From the NCBI RefSeq assembly GCF_015999545.1, contig NZ_CP065546.1, positions 2,409,501-2,473,500 on the forward strand: DNA of 64,000 nucleotides, read 5' to 3'. The stretch comes from Lysinibacillus sp. JNUCC-52. Its GTDB lineage: Bacteria > Bacillota > Bacilli > Bacillales_A > Planococcaceae. A program made the translations under genes and the position numbers. Positions within the stretch are counted from its first letter, which is position 1. Each line of letters begins with the position of its first letter. The notes under the pieces were generated by a model. The model searched no databases. It had not been told where the DNA came from and was given only the letters and a program-made list of their open reading frames with translations. Shown here one piece after another: positions 25,935-34,922 of this stretch.

Positions 25935-26220
25935 AATAGATCATTTCTCCCATTGAGATGATATTTTGCAAAAGCTATATACGATTTCAATATAAAAGTT
26001 TTTATTTTAACATCATACGTCATACCTCTTAAAAAATACTTAACAACTAATAGTTTTAACCTGTTTATGAAAAAGTTAATTACTCAAAAAGAACTAAAAA
26101 ATTTCTTATTAGTTACATAAAGTTTTCTTTTATAGAAAAGTACGTTTTCTTTTTCTTCAATCCATGGCATGGTAAAGCAATACAATAAATTATTATACTT
26201 ACAGGAGGCTCTATGTAGCG

Positions 26221-29200
26221 TTGAAAAAAACCATCGTCAAACATTTACTAATTATTACTTTAATATTTATCGCCCTTACTATTTTCCGCATCCTTTGGCT
26301 AGTATATTTTATGCCTTCTAATGACCAACCAACTGCACAAGCTGGTATTTTAGATATGCGCCATCAATCTTTATCAGAGGATGAAGTTTTTCAAATGAAT
26401 GGTGAATGGATGTATTATCCTGAAGTATTGTTAGATCCAACTAGCTCCACGCATTTAGAACAAACGTTTAGAACTGTTCCTATGCAAGCTTCGCCAGCAA
26501 AGACACAGCACTTTGGCACTTATCGTTTAAAAATTTTGTTAAATGATAATGGTCTGTCAGATTACCGATATGCAATACAAGTTCCTGCAATCTCAACTGC
26601 CTCGGCATTGTATATTAACGGCAAACTTGTAGGACAATCAGGTGAAGTCTCAACAGATGCTAGCACGCATAAAGGGCAGGCCGTTCCATATACTGTATTT
26701 TTTACAGAAGAGCAGCCTGAAATTGATGTCATTTTACATGTATCTAATTTTGATACACCATCGAATGCACTTATTACTAAACGACTTTCCTTTAGCTCAG
26801 CAGCAGCGATGACGCACTATCAACTCATTACGGAATTAGCATTAGTAGCGATCTCAATGTTACTCATTTTGTTTGCCTTATTTAGCATTCTTGTCTTTCT
26901 CTTTATTTATCGCAAAAAAATAGTATTGCTGTTCACAGTAGGCTTTCTTCTACCTTTAGCTGATGAACTGATTACAAATGATCGGTCAATTTTAGATTGG
27001 TTACACTTAGATTATGTATGGTCAATAAAGCTTTCTAATATTATTTATCTCGGTGCTTCATTTTTCTTTGTGCAATTTATTCGAATCTTGTTAGTTCAAT
27101 ATCAACATGCAAAATATTTTCGATTGTTCACAATGCTATATACATTAGGAGCACTTCTCATTTTAGTATTACCTATTCATATGCTAAGTACAGCTAACCT
27201 AATGTTCTTTATGCTCTATATTGTCTCCTTTTTATATGTCTTAACACTTGCCTTGAAGGAATACATAGGAAATCAGGAAAGTTCGGCTTTTATTGCGTTT
27301 ACAGCCATTGGCACAACAAACGGTATTATATGGGGCCTTATAAAAATGTATTTTGTTTTAACTATTCCGTTTTATCCATTCGATTATTTAATGATTGCAC
27401 TTGGCTTTTCAGGATATTGGTTTAAACGTTTTTATGAAAACAAACAACAAATTAATTTGTTAGTTGCCCAATTGCAAAGAGACGGGGAATTAAAAGATGA
27501 ATTTTTATTAAGCAATGCACAAAAATTATGGGATCCTATGAATAAAATGATTACCTTAGGTCAATCAATTTATGATAATCCAGACAATAGTTTTGTCAAA
27601 GAAGATAAACAAAATTTAAAATATTTAATAGATATTGGACGTAGTATGTCATTTACGTTAAATGACATATTGGATTATACACGCTTAAAAGAAGGGAATT
27701 TACATCTTCATAAGAAAAATGTTCGTATACAAGGAATTGTTTCAGGTATTTTTGATATGCTACGATTTATCTCAGCTGGTAAACAAATTCAAATGACGTC
27801 TACCATTGCCCGAAATTTCCCGCGTGTACTAGCAGATGAAAAAAGATTAATTCAAATCCTTTTCAATCTTCTACACAGCGCAATTAAATATACAAACGCT
27901 GATTTAATAGAAATTGACGCTACTATTGAGAAAAATATGGCTGTTATTCATATTAAAGATACAGGCTCTGGATTAGATAAAAAGGATATGATACTTCAAA
28001 ATCATCTATTTTCATCTGATCAAAAGATGGCAGATAATGATAGAATGCATCTAAGTTTACTTGTATCTAAGCAACTAATTGATTTACATGGAGGGTCATT
28101 ACGTATCTATTCCAGTCCAAATAAAGGCTTTGATTTATTTTTCACTATACCAATTGCCGAGGAGATGGAAATAGAGGAACAAATGAATGATGGACAACAA
28201 GACAAGGCATTTTTATCAGCAAGTTCTTCAAACTTTGAAGCCACTCCTTCTGAAAAACAGTTTAAAATTTTAATGGTTGATGATGATCCTGTTAATTTAA
28301 CAATGATGCGAAGTTTATTTTCCCCTACAGAATATGACATTACAACCGTTACAAGTAGCGAAAAGGTGCTGGAATTGTTACCTATGCATAGGTGGGATTT
28401 AATTATTATTGATGCTATGCTTCCTTATCTCTCTGGATATGCTTTAATCGAAAATATTCGTCAGCATTATTCCTTACTAGAGCTACCAATATTATTGTTA
28501 ACTGCTCGAAGTAATCCCGAGGACGTTTACACTGGATTTGCTCACGGTACAAATGATTATGTTACAAAGCCTATTAATGCACTGGAACTAAAAGTTCGGA
28601 GTCGCGCTTTAATCGATTTAAAATATAGCATTACTCAACGGCTACATTTGGAAACAGCTTGGCTTCAGGCACAAATACAGCCTCATTTTTTATACAATAC
28701 GCTTAATACAATTGCCTCGCTTAGCACTATTGATCCAAATCGAATGATTGACTTAATGCACCATTTTGGCAAGTATCTACATGCAAGTTTTGATGTAAGG
28801 AATTTACAACGGGTTGTACCGCTTCGTGATGAACTAGAACTCGTCCGCTCGTATCTTTATATCGAGCAGCAACGGTTTGGGGATTTATTACAAATTGATT
28901 GGGATATCGATGAACATATTCAAATAGAAATACCACCCATTTCATTGCAAACATTAGTAGAAAATGCTTTACGTCATGGCGTATTAAAACAAAAGGATGG
29001 CGGAACTGTTTGCATTCGAATCAAGGAGTTTTCGGACTACGTAGAAATAAGTGTTATTGATGACGGTATCGGTATAGAAGCTAGCACATTAACACAATTG
29101 CTTTCTGATACTAACACAACAAGTAGAGGCATTGGCCTACGCAATACGGACCTACGCCTTAAAAGAATTTATGGACAAAGATTGCAAATTGAAAGTACAC

Positions 29201-29241
29201 CAAATAAAGGCACAACAATCACCTTCCACATCCCTAAATAG
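26221..29241 (+). CDS. Large hybrid sensor kinase: 7TM sensor, degenerate kinase, receiver, LytS-type kinase
   Basis: The 1006-residue product has an N-terminal helix, an exported DISM-like beta domain (~45-195), seven hydrophobic segments (~200-405), a HisKA/HATPase module (~415-650), a receiver (~681-800, Asp731 in IIIDAMLPYL) and a C-terminal LytS-type kinase (His822 in QIQPHFLYNTLN, ATP site LVENALRHG and DDGIGI). The first kinase module is degenerate: the phospho-His position is Gln434 (NAQKLWDPMN) and the N-box Asn is Ser553 (LLHSAIKYT). The working output is therefore probably the C-terminal kinase. Start TTG 26221 follows AGGAGG. The stop overlaps the repeat at 29241. Confidence 0.85.
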   Translation: MKKTIVKHLLIITLIFIALTIFRILWLVYFMPSNDQPTAQAGILDMRHQSLSEDEVFQMNGEWMYYPEVLLDPTSSTHLEQTFRTVPMQASPAKTQHFGTYRLKILLNDNGLSDYRYAIQVPAISTASALYINGKLVGQSGEVSTDASTHKGQAVPYTVFFTEEQPEIDVILHVSNFDTPSNALITKRLSFSSAAAMTHYQLITELALVAISMLLILFALFSILVFLFIYRKKIVLLFTVGFLLPLADELITNDRSILDWLHLDYVWSIKLSNIIYLGASFFFVQFIRILLVQYQHAKYFRLFTMLYTLGALLILVLPIHMLSTANLMFFMLYIVSFLYVLTLALKEYIGNQESSAFIAFTAIGTTNGIIWGLIKMYFVLTIPFYPFDYLMIALGFSGYWFKRFYENKQQINLLVAQLQRDGELKDEFLLSNAQKLWDPMNKMITLGQSIYDNPDNSFVKEDKQNLKYLIDIGRSMSFTLNDILDYTRLKEGNLHLHKKNVRIQGIVSGIFDMLRFISAGKQIQMTSTIARNFPRVLADEKRLIQILFNLLHSAIKYTNADLIEIDATIEKNMAVIHIKDTGSGLDKKDMILQNHLFSSDQKMADNDRMHLSLLVSKQLIDLHGGSLRIYSSPNKGFDLFFTIPIAEEMEIEEQMNDGQQDKAFLSASSSNFEATPSEKQFKILMVDDDPVNLTMMRSLFSPTEYDITTVTSSEKVLELLPMHRWDLIIIDAMLPYLSGYALIENIRQHYSLLELPILLLTARSNPEDVYTGFAHGTNDYVTKPINALELKVRSRALIDLKYSITQRLHLETAWLQAQIQPHFLYNTLNTIASLSTIDPNRMIDLMHHFGKYLHASFDVRNLQRVVPLRDELELVRSYLYIEQQRFGDLLQIDWDIDEHIQIEIPPISLQTLVENALRHGVLKQKDGGTVCIRIKEFSDYVEISVIDDGIGIEASTLTQLLSDTNTTSRGIGLRNTDLRLKRIYGQRLQIESTPNKGTTITFHIPK

Positions 29242-29380
29242 TGTCAGGCACTCACACAATTTTAACTTAGAAAAATTTCCAGAGGCTCTTGCGGGAACAG
29301 CACAAAACATAAGCCGCAACCATCGGCGTGTAAACGATGGTTGCGGCTTATTTGTGTGAGTGCCAGTCACTCACACAATT
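29241..29380. repeat. Hybrid element: GTGTCAGGCACTC motifs flanking a palindrome core
   Basis: The left motif GTGTCAGGCACTCACACAAT (from 29241) and right motif TTGTGTGAGTGCCAGTCAC (29352-29370) form the outer arms. Inside are CTTGCGGGAACAGCACAAAA from the large palindrome family and a perfect hairpin AAGCCGCAACCATCG/CGATGGTTGCGGCTT. The first base is also the last base of the kinase stop codon. Confidence 0.85.
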
Positions 29381-29397
29381 ATTATTACATACGTAAA

Positions 29398-29838
29398 TTA
29401 CCAAATTACAGGCTTAGCTACCATTAACCAGAGCATAATGAGCAATAATACAATATACATCCATGCTTTTCTCTGTAACAATGAGGCAAATTTTTGCTGA
29501 TTGTAGGCTGGCGTATTAAAAGTTCGAATCGTTGGTTTAAATGCTCGCGCCAAAAAGACGATAGAACCCGCCATCACGAGAAATGTTAAAACTACCCAGG
29601 AAGTTGTCCATGGATATCCTCCACGCCACATTAATAAAATGCCAGAAGCAACTAGAACATGTCCCGCATGTTTAACAATTGTAATCGCACCTTGAAATAC
29701 TTGGATATATGGTGACATTTCTTCATGTGAAGCTGTACGCATTTTCTTTACTATTGCTAAAACTACAAACAATGGCCCAATCGAAAGGACAGCACTTAAA
29801 ATATGTATATATAGTAGAAGTGTATAAATGGATATCAT
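29398..29838 (-). CDS. DUF2269-like four-helix membrane protein
   Basis: A 146-residue membrane protein with four hydrophobic helices (about 5-28, 55-72, 80-98, 124-142). The first helix contains YIHILSAVLSIGPLFV, and a basic segment and conserved His/Gly residues follow (HAGHVLVASGILLMWRGGYPW), as in DUF2269 proteins. Function unknown. It is monocistronic and converges with the hybrid element at 29241-29380, which could act as its terminator. ATG 29838 follows AAAGGGAGAG. Confidence 0.65.
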   Translation of the reverse strand: MISIYTLLLYIHILSAVLSIGPLFVVLAIVKKMRTASHEEMSPYIQVFQGAITIVKHAGHVLVASGILLMWRGGYPWTTSWVVLTFLVMAGSIVFLARAFKPTIRTFNTPAYNQQKFASLLQRKAWMYIVLLLIMLWLMVAKPVIW

Positions 29839-30018
29839 AATGCATACTCTCCCTTTAATAAGTCTTACTAATTATAGCATTCCCCATTCTGTTCTCTCAT
29901 TCTAATTGTGAATCCTTTGTAAACGTAGCGTGAATCATTGTAAAATTGTTTGAAATTTACACAAAGAGGGTATTTATTATAGTAACATGCACTTATAAAA
30001 CAAAAAGGAGTGATTCTT

Positions 30019-30651
30019 ATAGGAATTCATCAATTTTTTACAAATCTCAATGATCTAGAACGTATTATTCGTTGCCCAGGACGCTTCAAATTTGAAGAGC
30101 ATAATGTAGCTGCCCATTCTTGGAAGGTTTCACAATATGCCATGTTTTTTGCCACACTTGAAGAAATGAATGGCGCAACAGTTAACTGGAAGTCATTATA
30201 CGAAAAAACCATCAATCATGATTTCGCTGAAGTATTTATCGGTGATATAAAAACTCCCGTTAAACACGCTAGCCCAGAGCTTAAACAAATGCTCGCACAT
30301 GTCGAAGAAAAAATGATGGAAAAATTCATTATTAATGAAATCCCTAAAGAGTTCCAGGACATCTTTTTCGAGCGAATGAAAGAGGGTAAAGATGCAACAC
30401 TTGAAGGACGTTTGCTTGAATTTGCAGATAAACTGGATCAATTTTATGAAGCATTCGCAGAATTAAAGCGCGGTAATACGGATATGGAATTCGTCTATAT
30501 GTACCAAACAGCGCTGGCGAAGCTTTTAGCGATTCCCCTTCCAGCAACAGTCGAGTATTTCCGTACTGAAATATTGAAGGATGCTGTTAAGGAAAAAACA
30601 CATATTGATATTCAAACGCTAACGAATGAAATTTTAAACCAAAAAAAATAA
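30019..30651 (+). CDS. YfbR-like HD-domain phosphohydrolase
   Basis: This ~210-residue protein has a YfbR-type HD fold: first His in FEEHNVAAHSWKVSQYA, the HD pair in INHDFAEVFIGD, and the later Asp in LEFADKLDQFYEA. YfbR enzymes are metal-dependent 5'-deoxynucleotidases; substrate here is unproven. The start is unusual: AAAGGAGTG at 30004-30012 contains the only upstream GTG, and the codon at the normal spacing, where homologues would begin MGIHQFF, is ATA at 30019. GTG 30010 is the alternative. An imperfect TTCCG/CGGAA hairpin with a T run follows the stop. Confidence 0.72.
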   Translation: MGIHQFFTNLNDLERIIRCPGRFKFEEHNVAAHSWKVSQYAMFFATLEEMNGATVNWKSLYEKTINHDFAEVFIGDIKTPVKHASPELKQMLAHVEEKMMEKFIINEIPKEFQDIFFERMKEGKDATLEGRLLEFADKLDQFYEAFAELKRGNTDMEFVYMYQTALAKLLAIPLPATVEYFRTEILKDAVKEKTHIDIQTLTNEILNQKK

Positions 30652-30746
30652 CGTGCATGTACAAGTTTTCCGATGAATTGATCGACGGAAGGCTTTTTTT
30701 ATTTCCTAAAAAAAGTCGTATAATAGGAGGGATAGGAGGGAAAATT

Positions 30747-31253
30747 TTGTCACATGAATGTTCAATAGTAGAAGATTTACTACCTTTATATAAAACCAAA
30801 CGTCTTCAAGCTGATACAGCTGAATTTGTGGTACAGCATTTAGCTACATGTAAGCAATGTCAGCAGTTGGCAGCAACAAAGCTGTCATCTAATCAAAACT
30901 TATCAATGAAAAGCACATTAACCTTTTTCCACCTCGTTTTCATCGTGCTTTCTTTTATGTTTGCCCTCAACTCATCCTTGCTTGGCGATCATAAAAGCTT
31001 TGTCGCGTTATATGCCCTTTTCGGTTGTCTTACTTATTTATTTTATAAAAATATTTGGATAGTCTTCGCAATAAGTTCTGTACCTGTTTTTGTCTGGGCC
31101 ATCATTAATAATTTTAGCAATCCGCTTTATATCCAAGGTCTCTCCTTTATGGATATTAGTGCACTTATCATTGGCGCTAGCTATATCGCTCTATTACATA
31201 CGATTTTTGCCTTGCTTGGCTCTGCCTTCGCAATTATTTTACGTAGGTTTTAA
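30747..31253 (+). CDS. Anti-sigma-factor-like zinc-finger membrane protein
   Basis: The product (168 residues from TTG 30747) begins with a zf-HC2-like zinc finger, MSHECSIVEDLLPLY...HLATCKQCQQLA (His-Cys...Cys-x2-Cys), followed by four or five hydrophobic helices from ~residue 55. This is the usual architecture of membrane anti-sigma factors, but no sigma-factor gene lies next to it. I choose TTG 30747 because AGGAGGG lies 6 nt upstream and because it starts just before the finger; an in-frame ATG at 30657 would add a hydrophilic tail read from the preceding terminator. A hairpin at 31260-31286 follows. Confidence 0.65.
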   Translation: MSHECSIVEDLLPLYKTKRLQADTAEFVVQHLATCKQCQQLAATKLSSNQNLSMKSTLTFFHLVFIVLSFMFALNSSLLGDHKSFVALYALFGCLTYLFYKNIWIVFAISSVPVFVWAIINNFSNPLYIQGLSFMDISALIIGASYIALLHTIFALLGSAFAIILRRF

Positions 31254-31259
31254 ATGGTA

Positions 31260-31286
31260 AAAGCATCTCTCATATGAAAGATGCTT
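31260..31286. terminator. Terminator-like hairpin
   Basis: AAGCATCTCTCAT and ATGAAAGATGCTT arms between two convergent genes. Confidence 0.6.
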
Positions 31287-31302
31287 GTTATCATTCCAGC
31301 TA

Positions 31303-31641
31303 TTAGGCTTTTTTCACGAACTCTGATTTTAATTTCATTGCACCGAAGCCATCAATTTTACAATCAATATTGTGGTCTCCTTCAACAAGGCGAATACTTT
31401 TTACCTTTGTGCCCATTTTTAACGTTGAAGAGCTTCCCTTTACTTTTAAATCTTTAATTACTGTTACTGCATCACCATCTGCTAACAAGTTACCATTTGC
31501 ATCTTTTACAATAAGTGCCTCTGACTCTTGCTCTGTTACACTAGTGCTCCATTCATGCGCACATTCTGGACATACAAAATTTGTGCCATCCTCATATGTG
31601 TATTCAGAATTACATTTCGGACAATTTGGATATGCTGCCAT
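31303..31641 (-). CDS. PhnA/YjdM-family zinc-ribbon protein
   Basis: The 112-residue protein has an N-terminal zinc ribbon (CPKC at 7-10 and CPEC at 24-27) and a C-terminal PhnA beta domain with [20 protein letters not shown] and [20 protein letters not shown], the strongly conserved family segments. Despite its historical name, the family is not linked to phosphonate breakdown in most hosts, and the role is unclear. Full length and monocistronic, with GGAGGAAG before ATG 31641. Confidence 0.88.
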   Translation of the reverse strand: MAAYPNCPKCNSEYTYEDGTNFVCPECAHEWSTSVTEQESEALIVKDANGNLLADGDAVTVIKDLKVKGSSSTLKMGTKVKSIRLVEGDHNIDCKIDGFGAMKLKSEFVKKA

Positions 31642-31850
31642 TTCCGCTTCCTCCCTTTCATTTTCGTTAAGTAAATGATTACGCTCCTATCTTTACACAG
31701 TTACTTTAATTTCGCAAAGGTTGTTCGCATTTTCCGTTCGTATTTGTGAAAAATATATGAAGCCATTCCATATAATCCAAGCGTTTTATACGTATAAATT
31801 TCATGATTTATAGCGCATGCCCATTGACTTTTTTCTATAAACCATCTTGC

Positions 31851-31908
31851 TTGCAAGTTTGATTATCATGCCGTATTATATCTTTAAAGGCTGCATTGTT
31901 CGTATAAT
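31851..31908 (+). promoter_or_regulatory. Promoter elements for the structured RNA
   Basis: TTGCAA (31851-31856), 17 bp, TATTAT (31874-31879) reads as one sigma-A promoter; TATAAT at 31903-31908 gives a second -10 with a poor -35. Either would start transcription just before the structured segment. Confidence 0.5.
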
Positions 31909-31913
31909 ATTAA

Positions 31914-32146
31914 GTTTTAACCTTTAAGCTGTAAAAGGGAGTTTTATTATTGGAGTTGGAATGACGGGCCTCACACCAAGGTGCATGAGGATAAGCAGGA
32001 AAACTTCTGCGAACACCCACTTTGAGGAGTGGTGGTTTAAAACTTTCTATAATAACTACGGCATACGCGGCTTTTAAATTTTACATTAGAGCCTCAAGGC
32101 TTCAAATCGACTCACCCTTCATTTATTGGAGGGTGAGTTTTTTTTA
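31914..32146 (+). ncRNA. Structured non-coding RNA candidate (6S-RNA-like architecture)
   Basis: The segment has no supportable reading frame. Long-range pairing closes it: TTTAAGCTGT (31923) with GCGGCTTTTAAA (32067), and AGTTTTATTAT/GGAGTT (31940-31957) with AACTTTCTATAATAACT (32041-32057). Between them are three local hairpins: CCTCACACC..GGTGCATGAGG, GCAGGAAAACTTCTGC, and AACACCCAC..GTGGTGGTT. A strong terminator (CTCACCC/GGGTGAG plus TTTTTTTT) ends it at 32110-32146. A long closing stem with a bubble resembles 6S RNA (ssrS), but the apical stem is short, so I do not assert identity. It is followed by ~295 bp without a gene. Confidence 0.6.
32110..32146 (+). terminator. Strong intrinsic terminator
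   Basis: ACTCACCCTTC and GGAGGGTGAGT arms around ATTTATT, followed by eight T residues. Confidence 0.9.
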
Positions 32147-32441
32147 TGCGCTTTACTAGTGTGTAAAAATTTTGTCCATATGCAATTAATAGCAGGTTCT
32201 TTCTCTTTATTTTTTGTTATTAAATCGATTACAGCCCTGTCCTTCATAATCCCCTCTTTAGAGTACTCCCCCTTTATATGTTTAACATCCTCCACAGTCA
32301 TCTTTTGAATTTGGCGTAGTTCGCAAGTGATTTGTCACTATGCGCTAGTTACATAACGTCTTAAGAGAGATACTATAAATATTGTCCTCACACAAAATAA
32401 GATGAAGACCATAATTTCAACCAATAAATAAAAGGAGGTAT

Positions 32442-33467
32442 ATGTGGATGACATTACAAATGACTAATCGTATTAAAATGCCATTAGGATTTTGGGATGG
32501 CATACGACAATTAGGTCTGACAGCTCCCGATGTAGCTCGTAAAGCACAACTACCTCTCACTATTATTGCTGACCCAGTTGTTACCATTGCTCAATATTTT
32601 GCTATTTGGCAGGCATATTCAGAGCTGATTGATGACACTGCCAAAGGAATTATTAAGCTTGCGACTGGCTTTGAAACAGCTCATTATCCCCCGTCCGTTT
32701 TAGCAGCATACCACGCTCGTGACTATCGTGATGCACTAAAACGAATGGGAAGATACAAACAACTGTGTCCACCAGAAAGCCTACATATCACTGAAGAAGG
32801 CGAGAATTGTACCATTGAACTTGAATGGCTAAATACCGAGCAACCTGGTCCTTTAATACTTACTGGTATTACGCTAGCATTTCTACTCGAACTAGGACGT
32901 AAAGGAACGGGGAAACCGTTAAAGGCAAAGTTAGTGGAACTTCCTCACTCAATGGGCGACGTACAGACACTTGAAGCGTACTTTGGATGCCCTATTCAAT
33001 TCAACCCAAATTGTAGCAAGCTAACAATACACCGAGCAGATTTGGACCACCCATTTGTCTCTTACAACGCTGAGTTGCTGGAGATTCTAACTCCAGTACT
33101 GGATCAGTCGTTGAGTGAACAACAAAACAACCGCTCAATAACAGCTATGGTCAAGTGGTTTATAAAGCGTAGTCTATCAGGAGGACGCCCTGATATTCAT
33201 ACTATTGCAAGCGAGTTAGGGATGAGTGAACGTACATTGCAACGCAAGCTTACGGAAGAAGGATCAAATTTTAAGCATTTGTTATCGCAAGTTCGACATG
33301 AACAAGCCCGAGAGTATCTGTCAGACCCCTCTCTTGATATTAAAGAAGTGGCATTCCTGATTGGCTATGAAGACCAGAATTCGTTCTACCGAGCCTTCCG
33401 TGCTTGGGAGGGAGATACTCCTTCCAAATGGCGAATGGAACATTTAGGAGCAGACTCTATAAATTAG
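32442..33467 (+). CDS. AraC-family regulator with AraC-N-type sensor domain (OruR-like)
   Basis: The 341-residue protein has an N-terminal ~180-residue ligand-binding domain of the Arabinose_bd/OruR type (APDVARKAQLPLTIIADP, then LAFLLELGRKGTGKPLKAK) and a C-terminal pair of helix-turn-helix motifs: HTIASELGMSERTLQRKLTE and IKEVAFLIGYEDQNSFYRAF. ATG 32442 follows AAAGGAGG. An SDR gene starts 41 bp after its stop with no terminator between, so the two are likely co-transcribed or the regulator controls the oxidoreductase. Ligand unknown. Confidence 0.88.
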   Translation: MWMTLQMTNRIKMPLGFWDGIRQLGLTAPDVARKAQLPLTIIADPVVTIAQYFAIWQAYSELIDDTAKGIIKLATGFETAHYPPSVLAAYHARDYRDALKRMGRYKQLCPPESLHITEEGENCTIELEWLNTEQPGPLILTGITLAFLLELGRKGTGKPLKAKLVELPHSMGDVQTLEAYFGCPIQFNPNCSKLTIHRADLDHPFVSYNAELLEILTPVLDQSLSEQQNNRSITAMVKWFIKRSLSGGRPDIHTIASELGMSERTLQRKLTEEGSNFKHLLSQVRHEQAREYLSDPSLDIKEVAFLIGYEDQNSFYRAFRAWEGDTPSKWRMEHLGADSIN

Positions 33468-33508
33468 CTTTGTTAAATAATCGTAATACGATAAATGGGG
33501 AAATTAAT

Positions 33509-34303
33509 ATGGATATGGGTTTAAACAATAAAACAGCCTTAGTTACTGGATCAACAAGAGGTATAGGTAAAGCAATTGCCATTGAGCTTGCTAAAGAAGG
33601 CGTTAATGTACTAATTAACGGACGAAATAATGAAGAAGTTGAACGAACTGTAAATGAAATTAAGGTAGATTACCCGTCCACGAATCCGCAAAATGCTACA
33701 GCAGATATTGTAGATATTCAACAAAGAGAAGTTTTATTCGAAAAATATCCTAACATTGATATTTTAGTTAACAATTTAGGTATTTATGAAATGATGCAAT
33801 ACGAAGACGTTGATGATGAAGTATGGATACAATATTTCCGTACAAACGTTCTTGCTGCAAATGGATTATCTAAATTTTATCTACCTCAAATGTTGAAGAA
33901 TGGTTTTGGTCGCATTATCTTTATTGGTAGTGAAGAAGCAATTATGCCATCGGGACAAATGCCTCAATATTGTATGACTAAATCCATGTTATTATCGTTG
34001 TCTAAAAGCTTGTCTAAATTAACGATAGGAACAGAGGTTACAGTAAATGCAATTATGCCAGGACCAACACTCTCTGAAAATGTGCATCAAATAGTCGAAG
34101 GCTTATATCCTAGTGAAGAGATGACATTTGCAGAAAAAGAAAAAGATTTTATGACTACCAATCTACCGCAATCTGAAATACAACGATTTATCAAACCATT
34201 TGAAATTGGTAGAATGACTACTTTTTTATGTAGTCCGTATGCATCTGCATTTAAAGGTTCTCCCATTCGTATGGATGGCGGTATGGTGCCGACTATTTTT
34301 TAA
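33509..34303 (+). CDS. Short-chain dehydrogenase/reductase
   Basis: A classical SDR of 264 residues with the NAD(P) loop TGSTRGIGKAIA, structural NNLGIY (usual NNAG), active-site Ser in IFIGSEEA, and catalytic Tyr/Lys in YCMTKSM. The Arg after the TGS motif and absence of an acidic residue at the strand-2 end (LINGRNN) suggest NADPH preference. The ATG at 33509 is preceded by a modest GGGGAAA site. It lies directly downstream of the AraC gene and is followed by a terminator at 34347. Confidence 0.88.
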   Translation: MDMGLNNKTALVTGSTRGIGKAIAIELAKEGVNVLINGRNNEEVERTVNEIKVDYPSTNPQNATADIVDIQQREVLFEKYPNIDILVNNLGIYEMMQYEDVDDEVWIQYFRTNVLAANGLSKFYLPQMLKNGFGRIIFIGSEEAIMPSGQMPQYCMTKSMLLSLSKSLSKLTIGTEVTVNAIMPGPTLSENVHQIVEGLYPSEEMTFAEKEKDFMTTNLPQSEIQRFIKPFEIGRMTTFLCSPYASAFKGSPIRMDGGMVPTIF

Positions 34304-34346
34304 TATGCAACAGTATGAATCTCATCATTATCGTGAATCTGTGAAG

Positions 34347-34379
34347 AATAAGACTAGCTAAAACAGCTAGTCTTATTTC
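34347..34379 (+). terminator. Intrinsic terminator after the SDR gene
   Basis: AATAAGACTAGCT and AGCTAGTCTTATT perfect arms around AAAAC, with TTTC following. Confidence 0.8.
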
Positions 34380-34419
34380 ATTAAATTAAACTTAAATTAG
34401 ATTTCCAGTTACTAAATCC

Positions 34420-34740
34420 TCATTTATCACGTTCATCATTAGCTTCCCATTTAGCCATTTCCTCTCGTACACAAGGGACAACTTCTATCCCAAGTAATTC
34501 AATGGCATGCATCACTTGATCTCTCTTAGTCCAATTAAAGGTTATTTTGAAATCTTTACAAGAATACTTAAAGCCCTGAAAAGCAGAGCAAAGGCACTGA
34601 TTGAAGCCCCAAGCAAGGAAACCCCCTCCAACCGAAATGTGCGTACATTTGCGGCGAAGCAATTGAACCACTCGCTCTGCAGCTACTCTTACATTACTTT
34701 CATAACAAGGATTCTAGCGTTTAAGTGCTTGAAGTAGTAA
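34420..34740 (-). pseudogene. Degraded coding remnant, possible luciferase-like monooxygenase tail
   Basis: A minus-strand frame of at least 83 codons is open from ~34671 to the stop at 34420 but has no ribosome site or plausible N-terminus. The last part (HAIELLGIEVVPCVREEMAKW) resembles the C-terminus of LLM-class flavin monooxygenases; the upstream part (SNVRVAAERVVQLLRRK) does not clearly fit the same protein. I read this as a decayed gene fragment. Family assignment is weak. Confidence 0.35.
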
Positions 34741-34781
34741 GAGTGGCTGTTCAATAATCTATACTCTGTATGCTCTACATA

Positions 34782-34871
34782 GTAAAAATCCACTTCTTTC
34801 CCTAAAAAAAGCCACAACCAGCGTACTGTTGCTAGTTGCGGCGTTCTCACAAAATTTGAGTGGATTTTTAC
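34782..34871. repeat. Palindromic element, short variant with AAAATCCACT arms
   Basis: GTAAAAATCCACT and AGTGGATTTTTAC are perfect 13-bp outer arms enclosing AAAGCCACAAC...GTTGCGGC. The outer arms match the elements at 48478 and 48675 and the inner AAGCC(A/G)CAAC matches the main family. Confidence 0.75.
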
Positions 34872-34922
34872 ATGTATATTTACGCAACCATAAAGGGCTA
34901 CATAATTTTATATCATCAATAC

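Noticed and set aside
32119-32308. 60-codon frames on both strands after the structured RNA
   Set aside because: They overlap each other and the terminator, have no ribosome site, and have no recognisable content.
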